Shown: in pieces, positions 27,446 through 34,942 of the stretch | How the letters are laid out: the number at the start of each line of letters is the position of its first letter | Numbering within the stretch: the stretch's first letter is position 1 | Origin: a virus | IMG/VR virus record: IMGVR_UViG_3300008110_000203 | Span: 1-58,730 of that record | DNA length: 58,730 nt | Direction: 5' to 3' (one strand) | The notes under the pieces: generated by a model | Seen by the model: the letters and a program-made list of their open reading frames with translations, nothing else | What the model was told of the DNA's origin: nothing | Databases searched by the model: none | Translations under genes and position numbers: made by a program

Positions 27446-27449
27446 GGAG

Positions 27450-27560
27450 TCACCGAGTGCTGACCGGAGTCAGCGGGTTCTGGATAGGGTTGCCTGGCTG
27501 GACGTTTGTCACGCTGGAACTGCCGTGAATCCCGGTCGGCGGAACTGGTTTGTCAACCAC
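27450..27560 (-). CDS. Small Pro-rich ORF with strong RBS
   Basis: A CAGGAG Shine-Dalgarno sequence is followed 7 nt later by GTG, which opens a 36-codon frame (start MVDKPVPPTGIHGSSSV, end PLTPVSTR). The frame fills most of the gap between the decoration-like gene and the zinc-ribbon gene and ends 5 nt before the next start. The peptide is Pro/Ser/Thr-rich and likely disordered. It may be a real small structural peptide or a translational coupling leader. I found nothing else in this 162-nt gap. Confidence 0.4.
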   Translation of the reverse strand: MVDKPVPPTGIHGSSSVTNVQPGNPIQNPLTPVSTR

Positions 27561-27607
27561 AACTAAACTCCTGTAAGAGGGAACCTTGCGACATCAGCCG
27601 GCACAAA

Positions 27608-28138
27608 TCAGCAGTCGAGTGGGCTGAACGGGGTGCGGACGTACGCCCGACCGCGTGCTGCCGCCGCGGTAGTACTCGAGGAATACCCGCAATGACCCAC
27701 GGGGTTGGTTCCCTCGGTACCTGCCACAAACGTGCCGTTGGCGGAAGTTTGCAGGACGGCCCCGGGGGTCAGACCCCCTGTGCCGGCCAACACCCGAGTA
27801 GGTCCTTCGACAATCATCCAGAAAATACTGCCGACCGGGACGGGGGCTGACAACCACGGATCGACAACTCCGTGCAGGGCCTGATTTGCCCCGCACAGAC
27901 CCCCCACAAGCGTGACGGTGGTGTCCGCGGCTTTCATCCGCACACCAACGCCCGGGGCCAATGTCGCTCCGCTGTCGTTCTTCACCAAGACTGCACAGAC
28001 TTTCTGCTGAGACTGCAGTACCGGAAATTCCGGGTTTGTGTAGTCGAGGTCTTGAAACTCGGCTCCCTGACCCAGAGCCTGCGGGTCATCATAGATATCA
28101 ACCGCACCCAACTTCGCCAGAATCGTGTGGCCTGCCAT
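27608..28138 (-). CDS. Putative capsid decoration protein
   Basis: The protein has 176 aa and begins MAGHTILAKLGAVDIYDD after an AAGGTGA site. It is beta-rich and Gly/Ala/Thr-rich (VKNDSGATLAPGVGVRMKAA, VPVGSIFWMIVEGPTRVLAG). It follows the major capsid gene directly. Small proteins at this position in phage head modules are usually decoration or head-fibre proteins that bind the capsid lattice. The late Ser/Thr/Ala stretch is a flexible loop candidate. The call is from position and composition. Confidence 0.6.
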   Translation of the reverse strand: MAGHTILAKLGAVDIYDDPQALGQGAEFQDLDYTNPEFPVLQSQQKVCAVLVKNDSGATLAPGVGVRMKAADTTVTLVGGLCGANQALHGVVDPWLSAPVPVGSIFWMIVEGPTRVLAGTGGLTPGAVLQTSANGTFVAGTEGTNPVGHCGYSSSTTAAAARGRAYVRTPFSPLDC

Positions 28139-28200
28139 ACATCACCTTCAGAAAAAGTAAACCGATTGTTTTGGGAACGTAAAATCAGGCGATCCGACGA

Positions 28201-29346
28201 TCAGGTCTTGCTCACAAACCGGCACAGGTACTTCGGCAAGAACTTGAAATTGCCGTAGCTCGAGGCGTAGTACAGGTACCCAGTGTGGCTTGTGCTCCAC
28301 TCGGGGCCGTGTGGTCCGTAAATATCGTTGTGCAGGAAGAAGCCCTCCAAGAACTGCGGGAGGTACATGTAGGCGTTGTTCTGCGGAATGGCGTAGTCCA
28401 TTGAGTAGACGGCACCGTCAACCATCAGCGTTTCGCCCGGATAGCCCAGGTCGCCGTCCTTCCACGGCATGATCTGCCGGTTGTTGGCGCGGAAGCTGTC
28501 CTTGAACTGGGGGAACAGATTGCTGCTCATAGCGACCTGCGGAGGAGCGCCAATCATCGACTGGCCGCCACGGTGCAGCATGGCTGTCATCGCGTAGGAG
28601 GCAGCAGACACAATGTTTTTCGCAAAACCTGTACCGCCATTGCCCCAGATGTTGGGGCCATAATTGATGATCAGCGGCGAAGTACCATCATACTCAGGGC
28701 TACCCTGACCAAACGGGAAGTCGTTCCCGAGAGAGGCATTCGGCGGGGTGTCGCCGGCGGTCACCGACCACGTTCCGCCCAGAGACCCGAGGGCTGTATT
28801 CTGACCGCAGTAGGACCCTGTCGGACGAGCGACCTTATCGGCGTTGGTGAGCGTATTGTTGTCGTACGCGGTAGCCGTACCAATACCAGCGAAATCGTAG
28901 GCAAACGCTGAATCGTTGCCGTTACACCAAAACGCTCGCTGAATTCTCTCGCTCATTGCCTGAGCGAGTTCCTCCGATTTGCGGGTGTAGCGGTCGGTGA
29001 TTGCGATGTCGCCAGCGCCATCTCGCATCAAGTACTCCTGCTCGCCCATGAAATCGGACGTGCGGTAGCCCTTGATCCCAATAAAATACTGGATGTCGGT
29101 GTCGGTGTTGACAAACTGCAACGGCTGGTTTTCGACCGCAGGGAATACGGACGGCTGCTTGACGCGAGCGTTCCAGACCTGAGTATGCCCGCGTGCTTTG
29201 AACGAGAGCCGACCGAATCGCCGCAGGTTGTACATCGTCAAGAAGTTTCGGACCGTGAGATCCGACACTGCTTTCCAGTACTTGGGGGCCAAGTCGCGTA
29301 CTACGTTGACATGCCCCGCTACGTTTTGCGGTACAATAGCAACCAT
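28201..29346 (-). CDS. Major capsid protein (HK97-fold type)
   Basis: The protein has 381 aa and begins MVAIVPQNVAGHVNVVRDLA after an AGGAT site. It lies immediately downstream of the scaffold-like gene. An N-terminal helical arm is followed by an E-loop-like stretch (FKARGHTQVWNARVKQP), a long spine helix region (RKSEELAQAMSERIQRAFWC), and a late beta-rich P-domain (GDLGYPGETLMVDGAVYSMD). These are typical of phage capsid proteins of this size. No prohead-protease gene was seen, consistent with separate scaffolding. Confidence 0.75.
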   Translation of the reverse strand: MVAIVPQNVAGHVNVVRDLAPKYWKAVSDLTVRNFLTMYNLRRFGRLSFKARGHTQVWNARVKQPSVFPAVENQPLQFVNTDTDIQYFIGIKGYRTSDFMGEQEYLMRDGAGDIAITDRYTRKSEELAQAMSERIQRAFWCNGNDSAFAYDFAGIGTATAYDNNTLTNADKVARPTGSYCGQNTALGSLGGTWSVTAGDTPPNASLGNDFPFGQGSPEYDGTSPLIINYGPNIWGNGGTGFAKNIVSAASYAMTAMLHRGGQSMIGAPPQVAMSSNLFPQFKDSFRANNRQIMPWKDGDLGYPGETLMVDGAVYSMDYAIPQNNAYMYLPQFLEGFFLHNDIYGPHGPEWSTSHTGYLYYASSYGNFKFLPKYLCRFVSKT

Positions 29347-29358
29347 TTTCGAATCCTA

Positions 29359-30390
29359 TTAAGAGGGTACCTGTTGAGAAGCGGCGGCCATCAACGTGAA
29401 ATCCGGAAATCCGGCGTTGTTTACTGGAACCGAACCCGCCGGAGGGCCGTTGTTGACGATGCTTCCGGGAGCAGAAAACGCAGGGTTTGCCGACTGTGTG
29501 GTCACAGTCTGCAACCAAGGCTTTTGCGCAGCCGCCGGTGGCTGTTGCGCCGGCGGGGGTGTTTGAGTGTTCAGCAGCGGCTTAGCCGCCAAGTGGGCGA
29601 TATTGTGTGCAGCAGTGCGGTCTCGAACGCCGGCGGCGGTTGCTGCCTCCCAAGCAGCGTGATAGGCCTGTCCGGCAGCCGTCAAAGCTCCGTCTGGCCC
29701 CACCAAAGCGGGTCGGTTCGTCTGCACAAAAGTCGTCGCTGGGTCTGGTACGGCCTGTCGCGCGACGGCGGCGAGCTGTTCCCGAAGCGTTGCAATCTCT
29801 TGCTGTAACGGGGCTGTGACTTCAGCGACAAACCCTTGACCGTAGTTACGGATAAACCGCTCCGGGTCTGCGAGTTCTGCCTGGATCGCCCGCTGACGCG
29901 CGAGGTTGTCATTCAGGGCTGATGCGACCTGGGTAGCGAGCGGGTTTGAGGCAACATACGCACCGTCGCGGAACGCCAGCATGCCCGCTTGCTGGAACGA
30001 AAGAGCCGCAGCAGACAGATCCGCGGGTGAGGGGGCTGGCGTCTCTGCCGGGGCTGTCTGCTGCGGAGGCGCTGGTTCTGGCGTCTGAGAGGCTTCCGCC
30101 AAATACTGGAGTACCTGCAGGTCGTCCGTGAACCCATGCCCTTGGGGAAGAGTCCCGTTGGCCTCCAGCCGGCGGATCATCGCGATGTTGCTCGACGCTG
30201 CTGCAGGGGCACTTGGCGCTGCCGGCGCAGGGGTCGGGGCTGTCGGTGCTGTCGGTGCGGGGGTTGGCGCTGGCTGCGGTGGAGGGAAAGCTGCCCCCGA
30301 CGCAGGCTGGGGCTGCTGCGTCGGGGGGTTCACTCCCCCCACGGGAGCGGTCGCGGATAAATCGGCAAAATTTGGGAAAGGCATAGACAT
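29359..30390 (-). CDS. Capsid scaffolding protein
   Basis: The protein has 343 aa. Residues 1-75 are a Pro/Ala-rich disordered lead. A helical core follows (FQQAGMLAFRDGAYVASNPL, ASALNDNLARQRAIQAELAD, LQQEIATLREQLAAVARQ), ending in a Pro/Gln tail and a conserved-looking terminal segment (VPVNNAGFPDFTLMAAASQQ). A long helical protein with disordered flanks directly before the capsid gene is the usual scaffolding layout. It is the first gene of the leftward virion operon and has GGAG 9 nt before the ATG. Confidence 0.7.
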   Translation of the reverse strand: MSMPFPNFADLSATAPVGGVNPPTQQPQPASGAAFPPPQPAPTPAPTAPTAPTPAPAAPSAPAAASSNIAMIRRLEANGTLPQGHGFTDDLQVLQYLAEASQTPEPAPPQQTAPAETPAPSPADLSAAALSFQQAGMLAFRDGAYVASNPLATQVASALNDNLARQRAIQAELADPERFIRNYGQGFVAEVTAPLQQEIATLREQLAAVARQAVPDPATTFVQTNRPALVGPDGALTAAGQAYHAAWEAATAAGVRDRTAAHNIAHLAAKPLLNTQTPPPAQQPPAAAQKPWLQTVTTQSANPAFSAPGSIVNNGPPAGSVPVNNAGFPDFTLMAAASQQVPS

Positions 30391-30533
30391 AGTTTAAGGC
30401 TCCAGTGCAAAGTGGGGGGAGAAACGATTCTTCCGAATCGTGCCCACTATCAGACTGGACGGCAACGCTGCCTCTGAACTATTCTACCGACATTCCCGTT
30501 TTGCCCGTTTCCCTACACGATAACCTGACCCCC
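30391..30533. promoter_or_regulatory. Divergent intergenic region, candidate promoter for the virion operon
   Basis: This 143-nt gap separates the leftward scaffold gene and the rightward helix-turn-helix gene, so it should hold promoters for both directions. On the minus strand a TAGAAT box (about 30480) could be a -10 element, without a clear -35. A 7-bp hairpin with a 4-nt loop (ACGATTC / GAATCGT, 30424-30441) lies in the leader of the scaffold transcript. An operator or attachment site could also be here. Confidence 0.35.
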
Positions 30534-30779
30534 ATGAGCGAACAATTACTGACACCAAAAGAAGTCGTGACGCTGATCAAACAACAGTTTGGTGTTAGCG
30601 TAGACGTATCTACTGTTCGGAAGTGGTGTACCCGCGGTATTGGCGGGGCGAATTCAAAGTGTTGCCTGCCTCGCGTGCATGTCGGCGGGCGGGTATTTGT
30701 GAAGCTCAGTCGGCTGCAGAATTGGCTGCAGCGGAAACAACTCCGATCACTGTTGGATGGTTCCGAAACATCTCTGTGA
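30534..30779 (+). CDS. Small helix-turn-helix DNA-binding protein (excisionase / DUF1580-like)
   Basis: The protein has 81 aa. I start it at the ATG at 30534 (MSEQLLTPKEVVTLIK), ignoring an upstream extension. TPKEVVTLI and VDVSTVRKWCTRGIGG form a winged MerR/excisionase-like helix-turn-helix. LPRVHVGGRVFVKLSRLQNW resembles the wing and tail of DUF1580 proteins common in Planctomycetes. Such proteins bend DNA for excision or act as repressors. Its 3' end overlaps the convergent serine recombinase gene by 74 nt, so it is a good candidate recombination-directionality factor. That role is inferred from position. Confidence 0.65.
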   Translation: MSEQLLTPKEVVTLIKQQFGVSVDVSTVRKWCTRGIGGANSKCCLPRVHVGGRVFVKLSRLQNWLQRKQLRSLLDGSETSL

Positions 30780-32211
30780 GGCTCAGAGATCGCTGCTCTC
30801 TCGGAAGCTGCTGGTGGATGTCCATGAATTCTTTGAACCTTGCAGCGTTCCTCATGAAACGGTTCGGGTTCACGGGAGAAGCTACGTGCGTGTGACTATC
30901 AACTACGGCAGCAACGCGTTTGCATAACGCGGTACCCTTCCGCCGCAAGGCTCGAGCGTACTCCGCCGCATTTGTGTACGGCATGGCGATCAGAGGGGGT
31001 AGGCCTTTCTCATGCAGCGCCTGATTGCAAACGCACGATACGCACGCCGGCACGTTCCGGTATTGTTTGTACGTCAGGTACACTTTGAGCCACAAATCAG
31101 ACATTTCCTGCGGCGTGAACACATCTTGAAACACGTAATGCTTCTGGCGGAGTGGGATCCTGTTCGACAACGCTCTCGGTAACCGTTGTTGCAACAGGTT
31201 CTCATTTGTCGCAAGAGCAATTGCTGCCGCATGCTTCGTGGCTCGGCTAGTTTCCTCGGACTCGAGCTGGGCGAATGCGGAGAGCATGCCCATCAGCAGC
31301 CTGCCAAACAGGTCGTCAGTGCGGATCCCGCTTTCCGCGATCGCGAGAATGGCACCTTTGGCGTGAATGGCGTCGATTTGGTTGGCCGCGTCTTTCAGAG
31401 ACCGAAACAGTCTGTCCGGCCTCAGAGCAACGACGACATCACCGGGTTGCAGGATCTGCAGCATTTGCCCACCAGCGGGCCGGTTCTGCAGAGGGGTTTT
31501 CCACGCGCTGACCCCTTCGTCCACAAACTCCAGGGCGTCTGGGTACTTCTGCCGCAAAATCTGTAGTTGAGTGCTTGCGGACTGATCGTCCGTGGACACT
31601 CTGGCATACAAAAACGTCCGCCCTTTGGCGACCGCTGCCGGGGTCGCAGCCATTATCCGAAGAGTTTCAACCGCAGAAAGTTGGGACGGAGGTACTGGCG
31701 GCCTGGTCGCTGGTCGGCGATCTTGTGGGGTCGCGGTTGCATCCTTCTTTCGCGCCTTTGCCTCCCGTATTCGAGCAGAAATAAGCTCGCTTTTGAGCTG
31801 AGCAACTGCCGCCATGCAGTACACCAGACACCGACCGTTGGCCGAGTTGAAACTCAGCGAAGGGTAGTCCACAAAAGTGACGTGGACTCCGGCCTCGACC
31901 CACCGTTCGAGGATGCTGCACGCATCAGAGACACGGCGAAATAGCCGTGTCAGGCTCGTGACGACTACGGTGTCACCCGGTCGAACCGAGTTTGCCAGCA
32001 ACAAAGCGCCGGGTCTTGTCTCAAAAGACTTTTTGTACGCGCTCCTGCCCCCGTCGATTATCACGCCGGGGCTGTCGCAATTCGAGGCCGAAGCCAAAAC
32101 AAGGTTTGTCGATGTGCAGTAGTCCCGACAGGACTTCACCTGACCCTCGAGACTCTGCCCGTTCAGCATTTGCTCAGGCGTTGAGACGCGTGCGTAAATG
32201 TACGCCACCAT
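30706..32211 (-). CDS. Serine recombinase with two catalytic domains
   Basis: The protein has 501 aa and an AGGAGC site before the ATG. Residues 4-150 form a resolvase-type domain: YIYARVST with Arg8 and Ser10, then Arg66, then TSLTRLFRR, where the usual Asp before the Arg is Thr88. Residues 199-330 form a second complete domain: FLYARVSTDDQ with Arg204 and Ser206, Arg244, then PDRLFR with Asp266, Arg267 and Arg270. A unique C-terminal 170 residues contain CVSCVC. Serine recombinases use the Ser to cut and rejoin DNA. Normally one catalytic domain is present. It probably serves integration or inversion. Confidence 0.85.
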   Translation of the reverse strand: MVAYIYARVSTPEQMLNGQSLEGQVKSCRDYCTSTNLVLASASNCDSPGVIIDGGRSAYKKSFETRPGALLLANSVRPGDTVVVTSLTRLFRRVSDACSILERWVEAGVHVTFVDYPSLSFNSANGRCLVYCMAAVAQLKSELISARIREAKARKKDATATPQDRRPATRPPVPPSQLSAVETLRIMAATPAAVAKGRTFLYARVSTDDQSASTQLQILRQKYPDALEFVDEGVSAWKTPLQNRPAGGQMLQILQPGDVVVALRPDRLFRSLKDAANQIDAIHAKGAILAIAESGIRTDDLFGRLLMGMLSAFAQLESEETSRATKHAAAIALATNENLLQQRLPRALSNRIPLRQKHYVFQDVFTPQEMSDLWLKVYLTYKQYRNVPACVSCVCNQALHEKGLPPLIAMPYTNAAEYARALRRKGTALCKRVAAVVDSHTHVASPVNPNRFMRNAARFKEFMDIHQQLPREQRSLSLTEMFRNHPTVIGVVSAAANSAAD

Positions 32212-32231
32212 GTCGTGCTCCTAAAAAGATA

Positions 32232-32263
32232 GCCGGAGAGGGGTGTGCGGACCCCTCTCCGGC
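32232..32263 (-). terminator. Strong terminator-like hairpin before the recombinase
   Basis: A perfect 12-bp stem (GCCGGAGAGGGG with its complement) encloses an 8-nt loop. On the minus strand it is followed by TATCTTTTT and then the recombinase Shine-Dalgarno sequence. It probably ends transcripts from the PEP-CTERM gene and the tRNA-like sequence, or attenuates entry into the recombinase gene. Confidence 0.75.
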
Positions 32264-32349
32264 CACCTGCCCCTCCGGTTAATGGATGGACAGCAAAGGA
32301 ACAGGACCAACCGCTGCCAAAAGCACCGCACATGCTTTTGACAACAAAA

Positions 32350-32438
32350 CACGCTGGGCAGGGCTCGAACCTGCACAAGTGGCCTCAACGCACCCACTAC
32401 CTTGCGGCCACTTACTCTACCAATTGAGATACCAGCAT
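32350..32438 (-). tRNA. tRNA-like sequence with abnormal anticodon arm
   Basis: Read leftward, a 7-bp acceptor stem (ATGCTGG with CCAGCGT) encloses a three-pair D stem (CTC/GAG) with a TTGGTA loop and a perfect T arm (GCAGG, TTCGAGC, CCTGC). In place of a 5+7+5 anticodon arm there is an 8-bp stem (AAGTGGCC/GGCCACTT) with a 21-nt loop, and the variable region is only 3 nt or so. No CCA is encoded. It may be a degenerate tRNA, a tRNA with an insertion in the anticodon loop, or a tRNA mimic or attachment-site relic next to the recombinase gene. No anticodon is assigned. Confidence 0.5.
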
Positions 32439-32449
32439 GCACCTGCGAC

Positions 32450-33301
32450 TCAGTTCGCCGGTTTCGACCGGAGCATCCTACTACGGGACAAACGAGACGT
32501 CAACCATTTTTGTGTAATTAGCACCGCAGCCACCACAAAAACCGCAGCCAACACCCCGGGTTCGGGCACTGAGTTGGTCTGGGGGACTTGCCCGGCATAC
32601 AAGTCTCCGTTGGTCAGGACGATCCTGTCCAGTCGATAGTTTGGGTGGGCGCCTGAACCTTCGATCGGCATCGGATCAACCTCGTCGATTGAGATATACC
32701 CAACCCCTTGATAGACGCGGTCGAACAGGCCTGTCGGTGCTCTGCCGACCCAGCTACGCCACAAAAAGGGGATGTAGATGGGGTTGTTTGCCGGCAGGTC
32801 TGTCAGACTGTCATAGACTCGCAGGAAATCGCTGTAGGTGTCCCCGGCGCCTACAGGAGTCCCGTACGGCAGCAACACCGCCTGATCCCAACCCCGAGTG
32901 TATGTGGTCTGCACCTGAATCTGCTGCTCCCCGTCTTCGGTGCCATACCTATCCGAGAAACTTCCGGTGCTTATGAACGCCATCCCACCACCCTCCGCAA
33001 TCTGAGCGAAAGAGATCCACCCCAGCGGTCGCCCAAAACCGGAAAGATTCTGACCAATCTCTGCCGTGTACCAGCCCGTGTCTGGGTTTATGGTAACCCC
33101 GTACTCCTGAACCTCCACGATGAGGTCTCCTTTTACGGCGTCGCAACCTCCAAGAGCCAGCAATATCACCAGCAATATGACAAGGAGGTTTCCGATCTCT
33201 GGGTGGATTGACAACCACCCCGGATCCCCGACCCAAATTTTACAGCACAGATGCCCATACAGCCTTTTCAAGTACTTGTCGCCGCCCCGTTGCTCGCTCA
33301 T
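32450..33301 (-). CDS. PEP-CTERM-sorted surface protein encoded by the phage
   Basis: The protein has 283 aa. Residues 39-52 are strongly hydrophobic and end in a lipobox-like LALGGC with Cys53, so the protein is exported. The mature part is beta-rich. Residues 245-248 read VPEP, followed by a membrane helix (LAAVFVVAAVLIT) and a basic tail (KWLTSRLSRSR). This is the PEP-CTERM signal that exosortase recognises in Planctomycetes and some Proteobacteria, although about 8 further residues follow. It overlaps the upstream gene by ATGA. A role in altering the host surface is an inference. Confidence 0.75.
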   Translation of the reverse strand: MSEQRGGDKYLKRLYGHLCCKIWVGDPGWLSIHPEIGNLLVILLVILLALGGCDAVKGDLIVEVQEYGVTINPDTGWYTAEIGQNLSGFGRPLGWISFAQIAEGGGMAFISTGSFSDRYGTEDGEQQIQVQTTYTRGWDQAVLLPYGTPVGAGDTYSDFLRVYDSLTDLPANNPIYIPFLWRSWVGRAPTGLFDRVYQGVGYISIDEVDPMPIEGSGAHPNYRLDRIVLTNGDLYAGQVPQTNSVPEPGVLAAVFVVAAVLITQKWLTSRLSRSRMLRSKPAN

Positions 33302-33516
33302 GGATCCCAGCCCTCCTCGTATTCCGAATACGTCATCGCACTACTACCGTAATCTGCGTACTCCTGCTCCCACCCCGGATCTGCCGGGACTTCCTCCGAG
33401 GCTATCAATACCTCCCAAAGACGCCCGAGAATTCGGAACGCCCACACACCCAAAGGCACTCCCGCCAGTACAAGAACAAACCACAGAAACCCTGAAACCC
33501 CAAGCCTGTCTTGCAT
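33298..33516 (-). CDS. Small single-TM protein with acidic tail
   Basis: The protein has 72 aa, with an ACAGGAG site before the ATG. An N-terminal membrane helix (GFLWFVLVLAGVPLGVWAF) is followed by an amphipathic helix and a strongly acidic, Tyr-rich tail (EQEYADYGSSAMTYSEYEE). It is coupled by ATGA to the PEP-CTERM gene. Function is unknown. Its partner gene suggests it works at the envelope. Confidence 0.6.
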   Translation of the reverse strand: MQDRLGVSGFLWFVLVLAGVPLGVWAFRILGRLWEVLIASEEVPADPGWEQEYADYGSSAMTYSEYEEGWDP

Positions 33517-34121
33517 TATTGACTCCTGTGAAAAACGCCATCCCAGACAACAGACGTGATTCGCGTCCGCGGTGAACCGTCAGGCTCTAAGCGGCTCAAA
33601 CCAAAGTCCCGAACAAATTGACACATCGCCCGGGCAAGCGGTGCCGGGGTCAGCTCTCTGACAGCTTTTGAGCAACAGAGCACCTGCTTCGGTTTTTGCG
33701 GACGCTTTACCCTGGCCCCCAGCCGACCCAATTCGTACGCCGCCTGCATCGCCGTCATTGCCGGCAACCCGACCAGATACAGCGTCGTCAGCTTGCGGGC
33801 TTCGTGACCGTAGTCATACTGGTCGATTGTGATACGCAACCCGCCAAACTGGTCCCTCCGACCCCCGTCGGGGATCCCCGCAAATTCCCACAGGGTACTG
33901 TCTTTCGGGTGCTCGAGAATCCCGCCGCATCTGCGTACCTCCTGCAGGCAGAGCAAAGCCAAGGATTTTTGTGATATGTTTTTGTTTGCCAACGGGGCGG
34001 TACGACCCCACTGGGCGCACGGTGGGTGTGCGATGACTGGGTAATTATCCCGACATTTGCGAAAATCCTTACGTTTGTCCCACGGCACTACGCCGGGTAT
34101 GTGGTAATAGGCGCTATCCAT
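33516..34121 (-). CDS. Cytosine-methyltransferase-like phage protein
   Basis: I start the protein at Met (34121, MDSAYYHIPGVVPWDKR), which overlaps the end of the upstream small gene by 8 nt; the longer frame looks like noise. It has 201 aa. VIAHPPCAQWGR matches motif IV (Pro-Pro-Cys) of cytosine-5 DNA methyltransferases, and CGGILEHPKDSTLWEFAG is the second block seen in this phage family. The usual N-terminal SAM-binding FxGxG motif is not visible, so it may be a truncated or divergent enzyme. A role in protecting phage DNA is plausible but unproven. Confidence 0.6.
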   Translation of the reverse strand: MDSAYYHIPGVVPWDKRKDFRKCRDNYPVIAHPPCAQWGRTAPLANKNISQKSLALLCLQEVRRCGGILEHPKDSTLWEFAGIPDGGRRDQFGGLRITIDQYDYGHEARKLTTLYLVGLPAMTAMQAAYELGRLGARVKRPQKPKQVLCCSKAVRELTPAPLARAMCQFVRDFGLSRLEPDGSPRTRITSVVWDGVFHRSQ

Positions 34122-34308
34122 TCGAACGCAGGCCGCGGTTATCGTCTGTATCCCTGTCAATCGTCTTCTCCATCTTTTCGACGTGGTGGGGTAGGTGGTT
34201 GTGGGACCACGGGATGTACAGCACATCCCTGGGGATGAGCCACTGAAAAGGTAAGTACTTCTCCGCATGGCTATTTGCTTGCCACCATTTCGATTGCTTT
34301 TCTGTCAT
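34114..34308 (-). CDS. Small hypothetical protein
   Basis: The protein has 64 aa and begins MTEKQSKWWQANSHAEKYLP. It shares ATGA with the gene upstream and overlaps the methyltransferase-like gene by 8 nt. It is aromatic- and His-rich (WSHNHLPHHVEKMEK) and likely soluble. No family was recognised. Both ends are coupled to neighbours, so it is probably translated. Confidence 0.55.
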   Translation of the reverse strand: MTEKQSKWWQANSHAEKYLPFQWLIPRDVLYIPWSHNHLPHHVEKMEKTIDRDTDDNRGLRSNG

Positions 34309-34637
34309 CCGAACTCCGATATGATGATTCGTCTGAGCCGGTACACTTCCTGCAATACGACAGACATATCCTGGTTATCGAAGGTGGTTTCGTTGGCCTC
34401 ACATCGTTGCAGGATCCGATGCAGCTCCTCTGTCATGCCTGCATCCGGATCGAGCCGGATGTACTGCTGCTTTTCCCCTACAGCGTCCCCGACGCGGTGT
34501 GTCGGATATCGTCTCCCGTCGTCGATCTGTACAATCTGATCACCAGGCTGCAGTATCTCACCGACTTGCAGCCTTCGCCAGCCCTCGGGTATTGTGAACT
34601 CCGGCTGTGGTTCTGGCGTTTTGTCCGGCTCACTCAT
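34305..34637 (-). CDS. Hypothetical protein with GWR...LQxGD motif
   Basis: The protein has 110 aa and begins MSEPDKTPEPQPEFTIPEG. Residues 19-35 read GWRRLQVGEILQPGDQI, a motif that recurs in the plus-strand gene at 53042-53452. It is common in small phage proteins of unknown function. A helical C-terminus (MSVVLQEVYRLRRIIIS) follows. It is coupled by ATGA on both sides. Confidence 0.6.
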   Translation of the reverse strand: MSEPDKTPEPQPEFTIPEGWRRLQVGEILQPGDQIVQIDDGRRYPTHRVGDAVGEKQQYIRLDPDAGMTEELHRILQRCEANETTFDNQDMSVVLQEVYRLRRIIISEFG

Positions 34638-34720
34638 TGCTCACCCCCTGCCCGTAGAGTCTCAAAAGACTGCTGCATGCCACATTCATCACATGTTACG
34701 ATCAGGACGTTTTGCCGCAT
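34634..34720 (-). CDS. Tiny Cys-x-x-Cys peptide
   Basis: This 28-codon frame (MRQNVLIVTCDECGMQQSFE) has CDEC as a half zinc-knuckle and a GGGGAT site upstream of the ATG. It overlaps the preceding gene by 32 nt and the next by ATGA. The coupling and the clean motif suggest it is real, but it is very short. Confidence 0.35.
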   Translation of the reverse strand: MRQNVLIVTCDECGMQQSFETLRAGGEQ

Positions 34721-34892
34721 CTCTGTATCCCCTCGACCAGCGGAACCAATGTCGCGGTGTCATTATTTCAAGTCGCGGCCCTGAACCTTTGATTCCGCGA
34801 CCGACGTACATTGCCACCGATCCAACATGCAAACAGAACCAGCATCCGTATGATGCCGTGTAAGCCACGTTACCCTTAATCACAACCATCAT
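34689..34892 (-). CDS. Small hypothetical protein, possibly membrane associated
   Basis: The protein has 67 aa from the ATG at 34892 (MMVVIKGNVAYTASYGCWF), chosen for its TAGGAGC site. The first half is hydrophobic and Cys/Gly-rich. The second half is basic (FRWSRGYRDAAKRPDR). The sequence after 34892 to 34942 holds only a leader. It has no recognised family. Confidence 0.45.
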   Translation of the reverse strand: MMVVIKGNVAYTASYGCWFCLHVGSVAMYVGRGIKGSGPRLEIMTPRHWFRWSRGYRDAAKRPDRNM

Positions 34893-34942
34893 TGTCGCTC
34901 CTATAAAACGTTTTAAAACGCCATCCTGTGCAAAGTAGGGTG

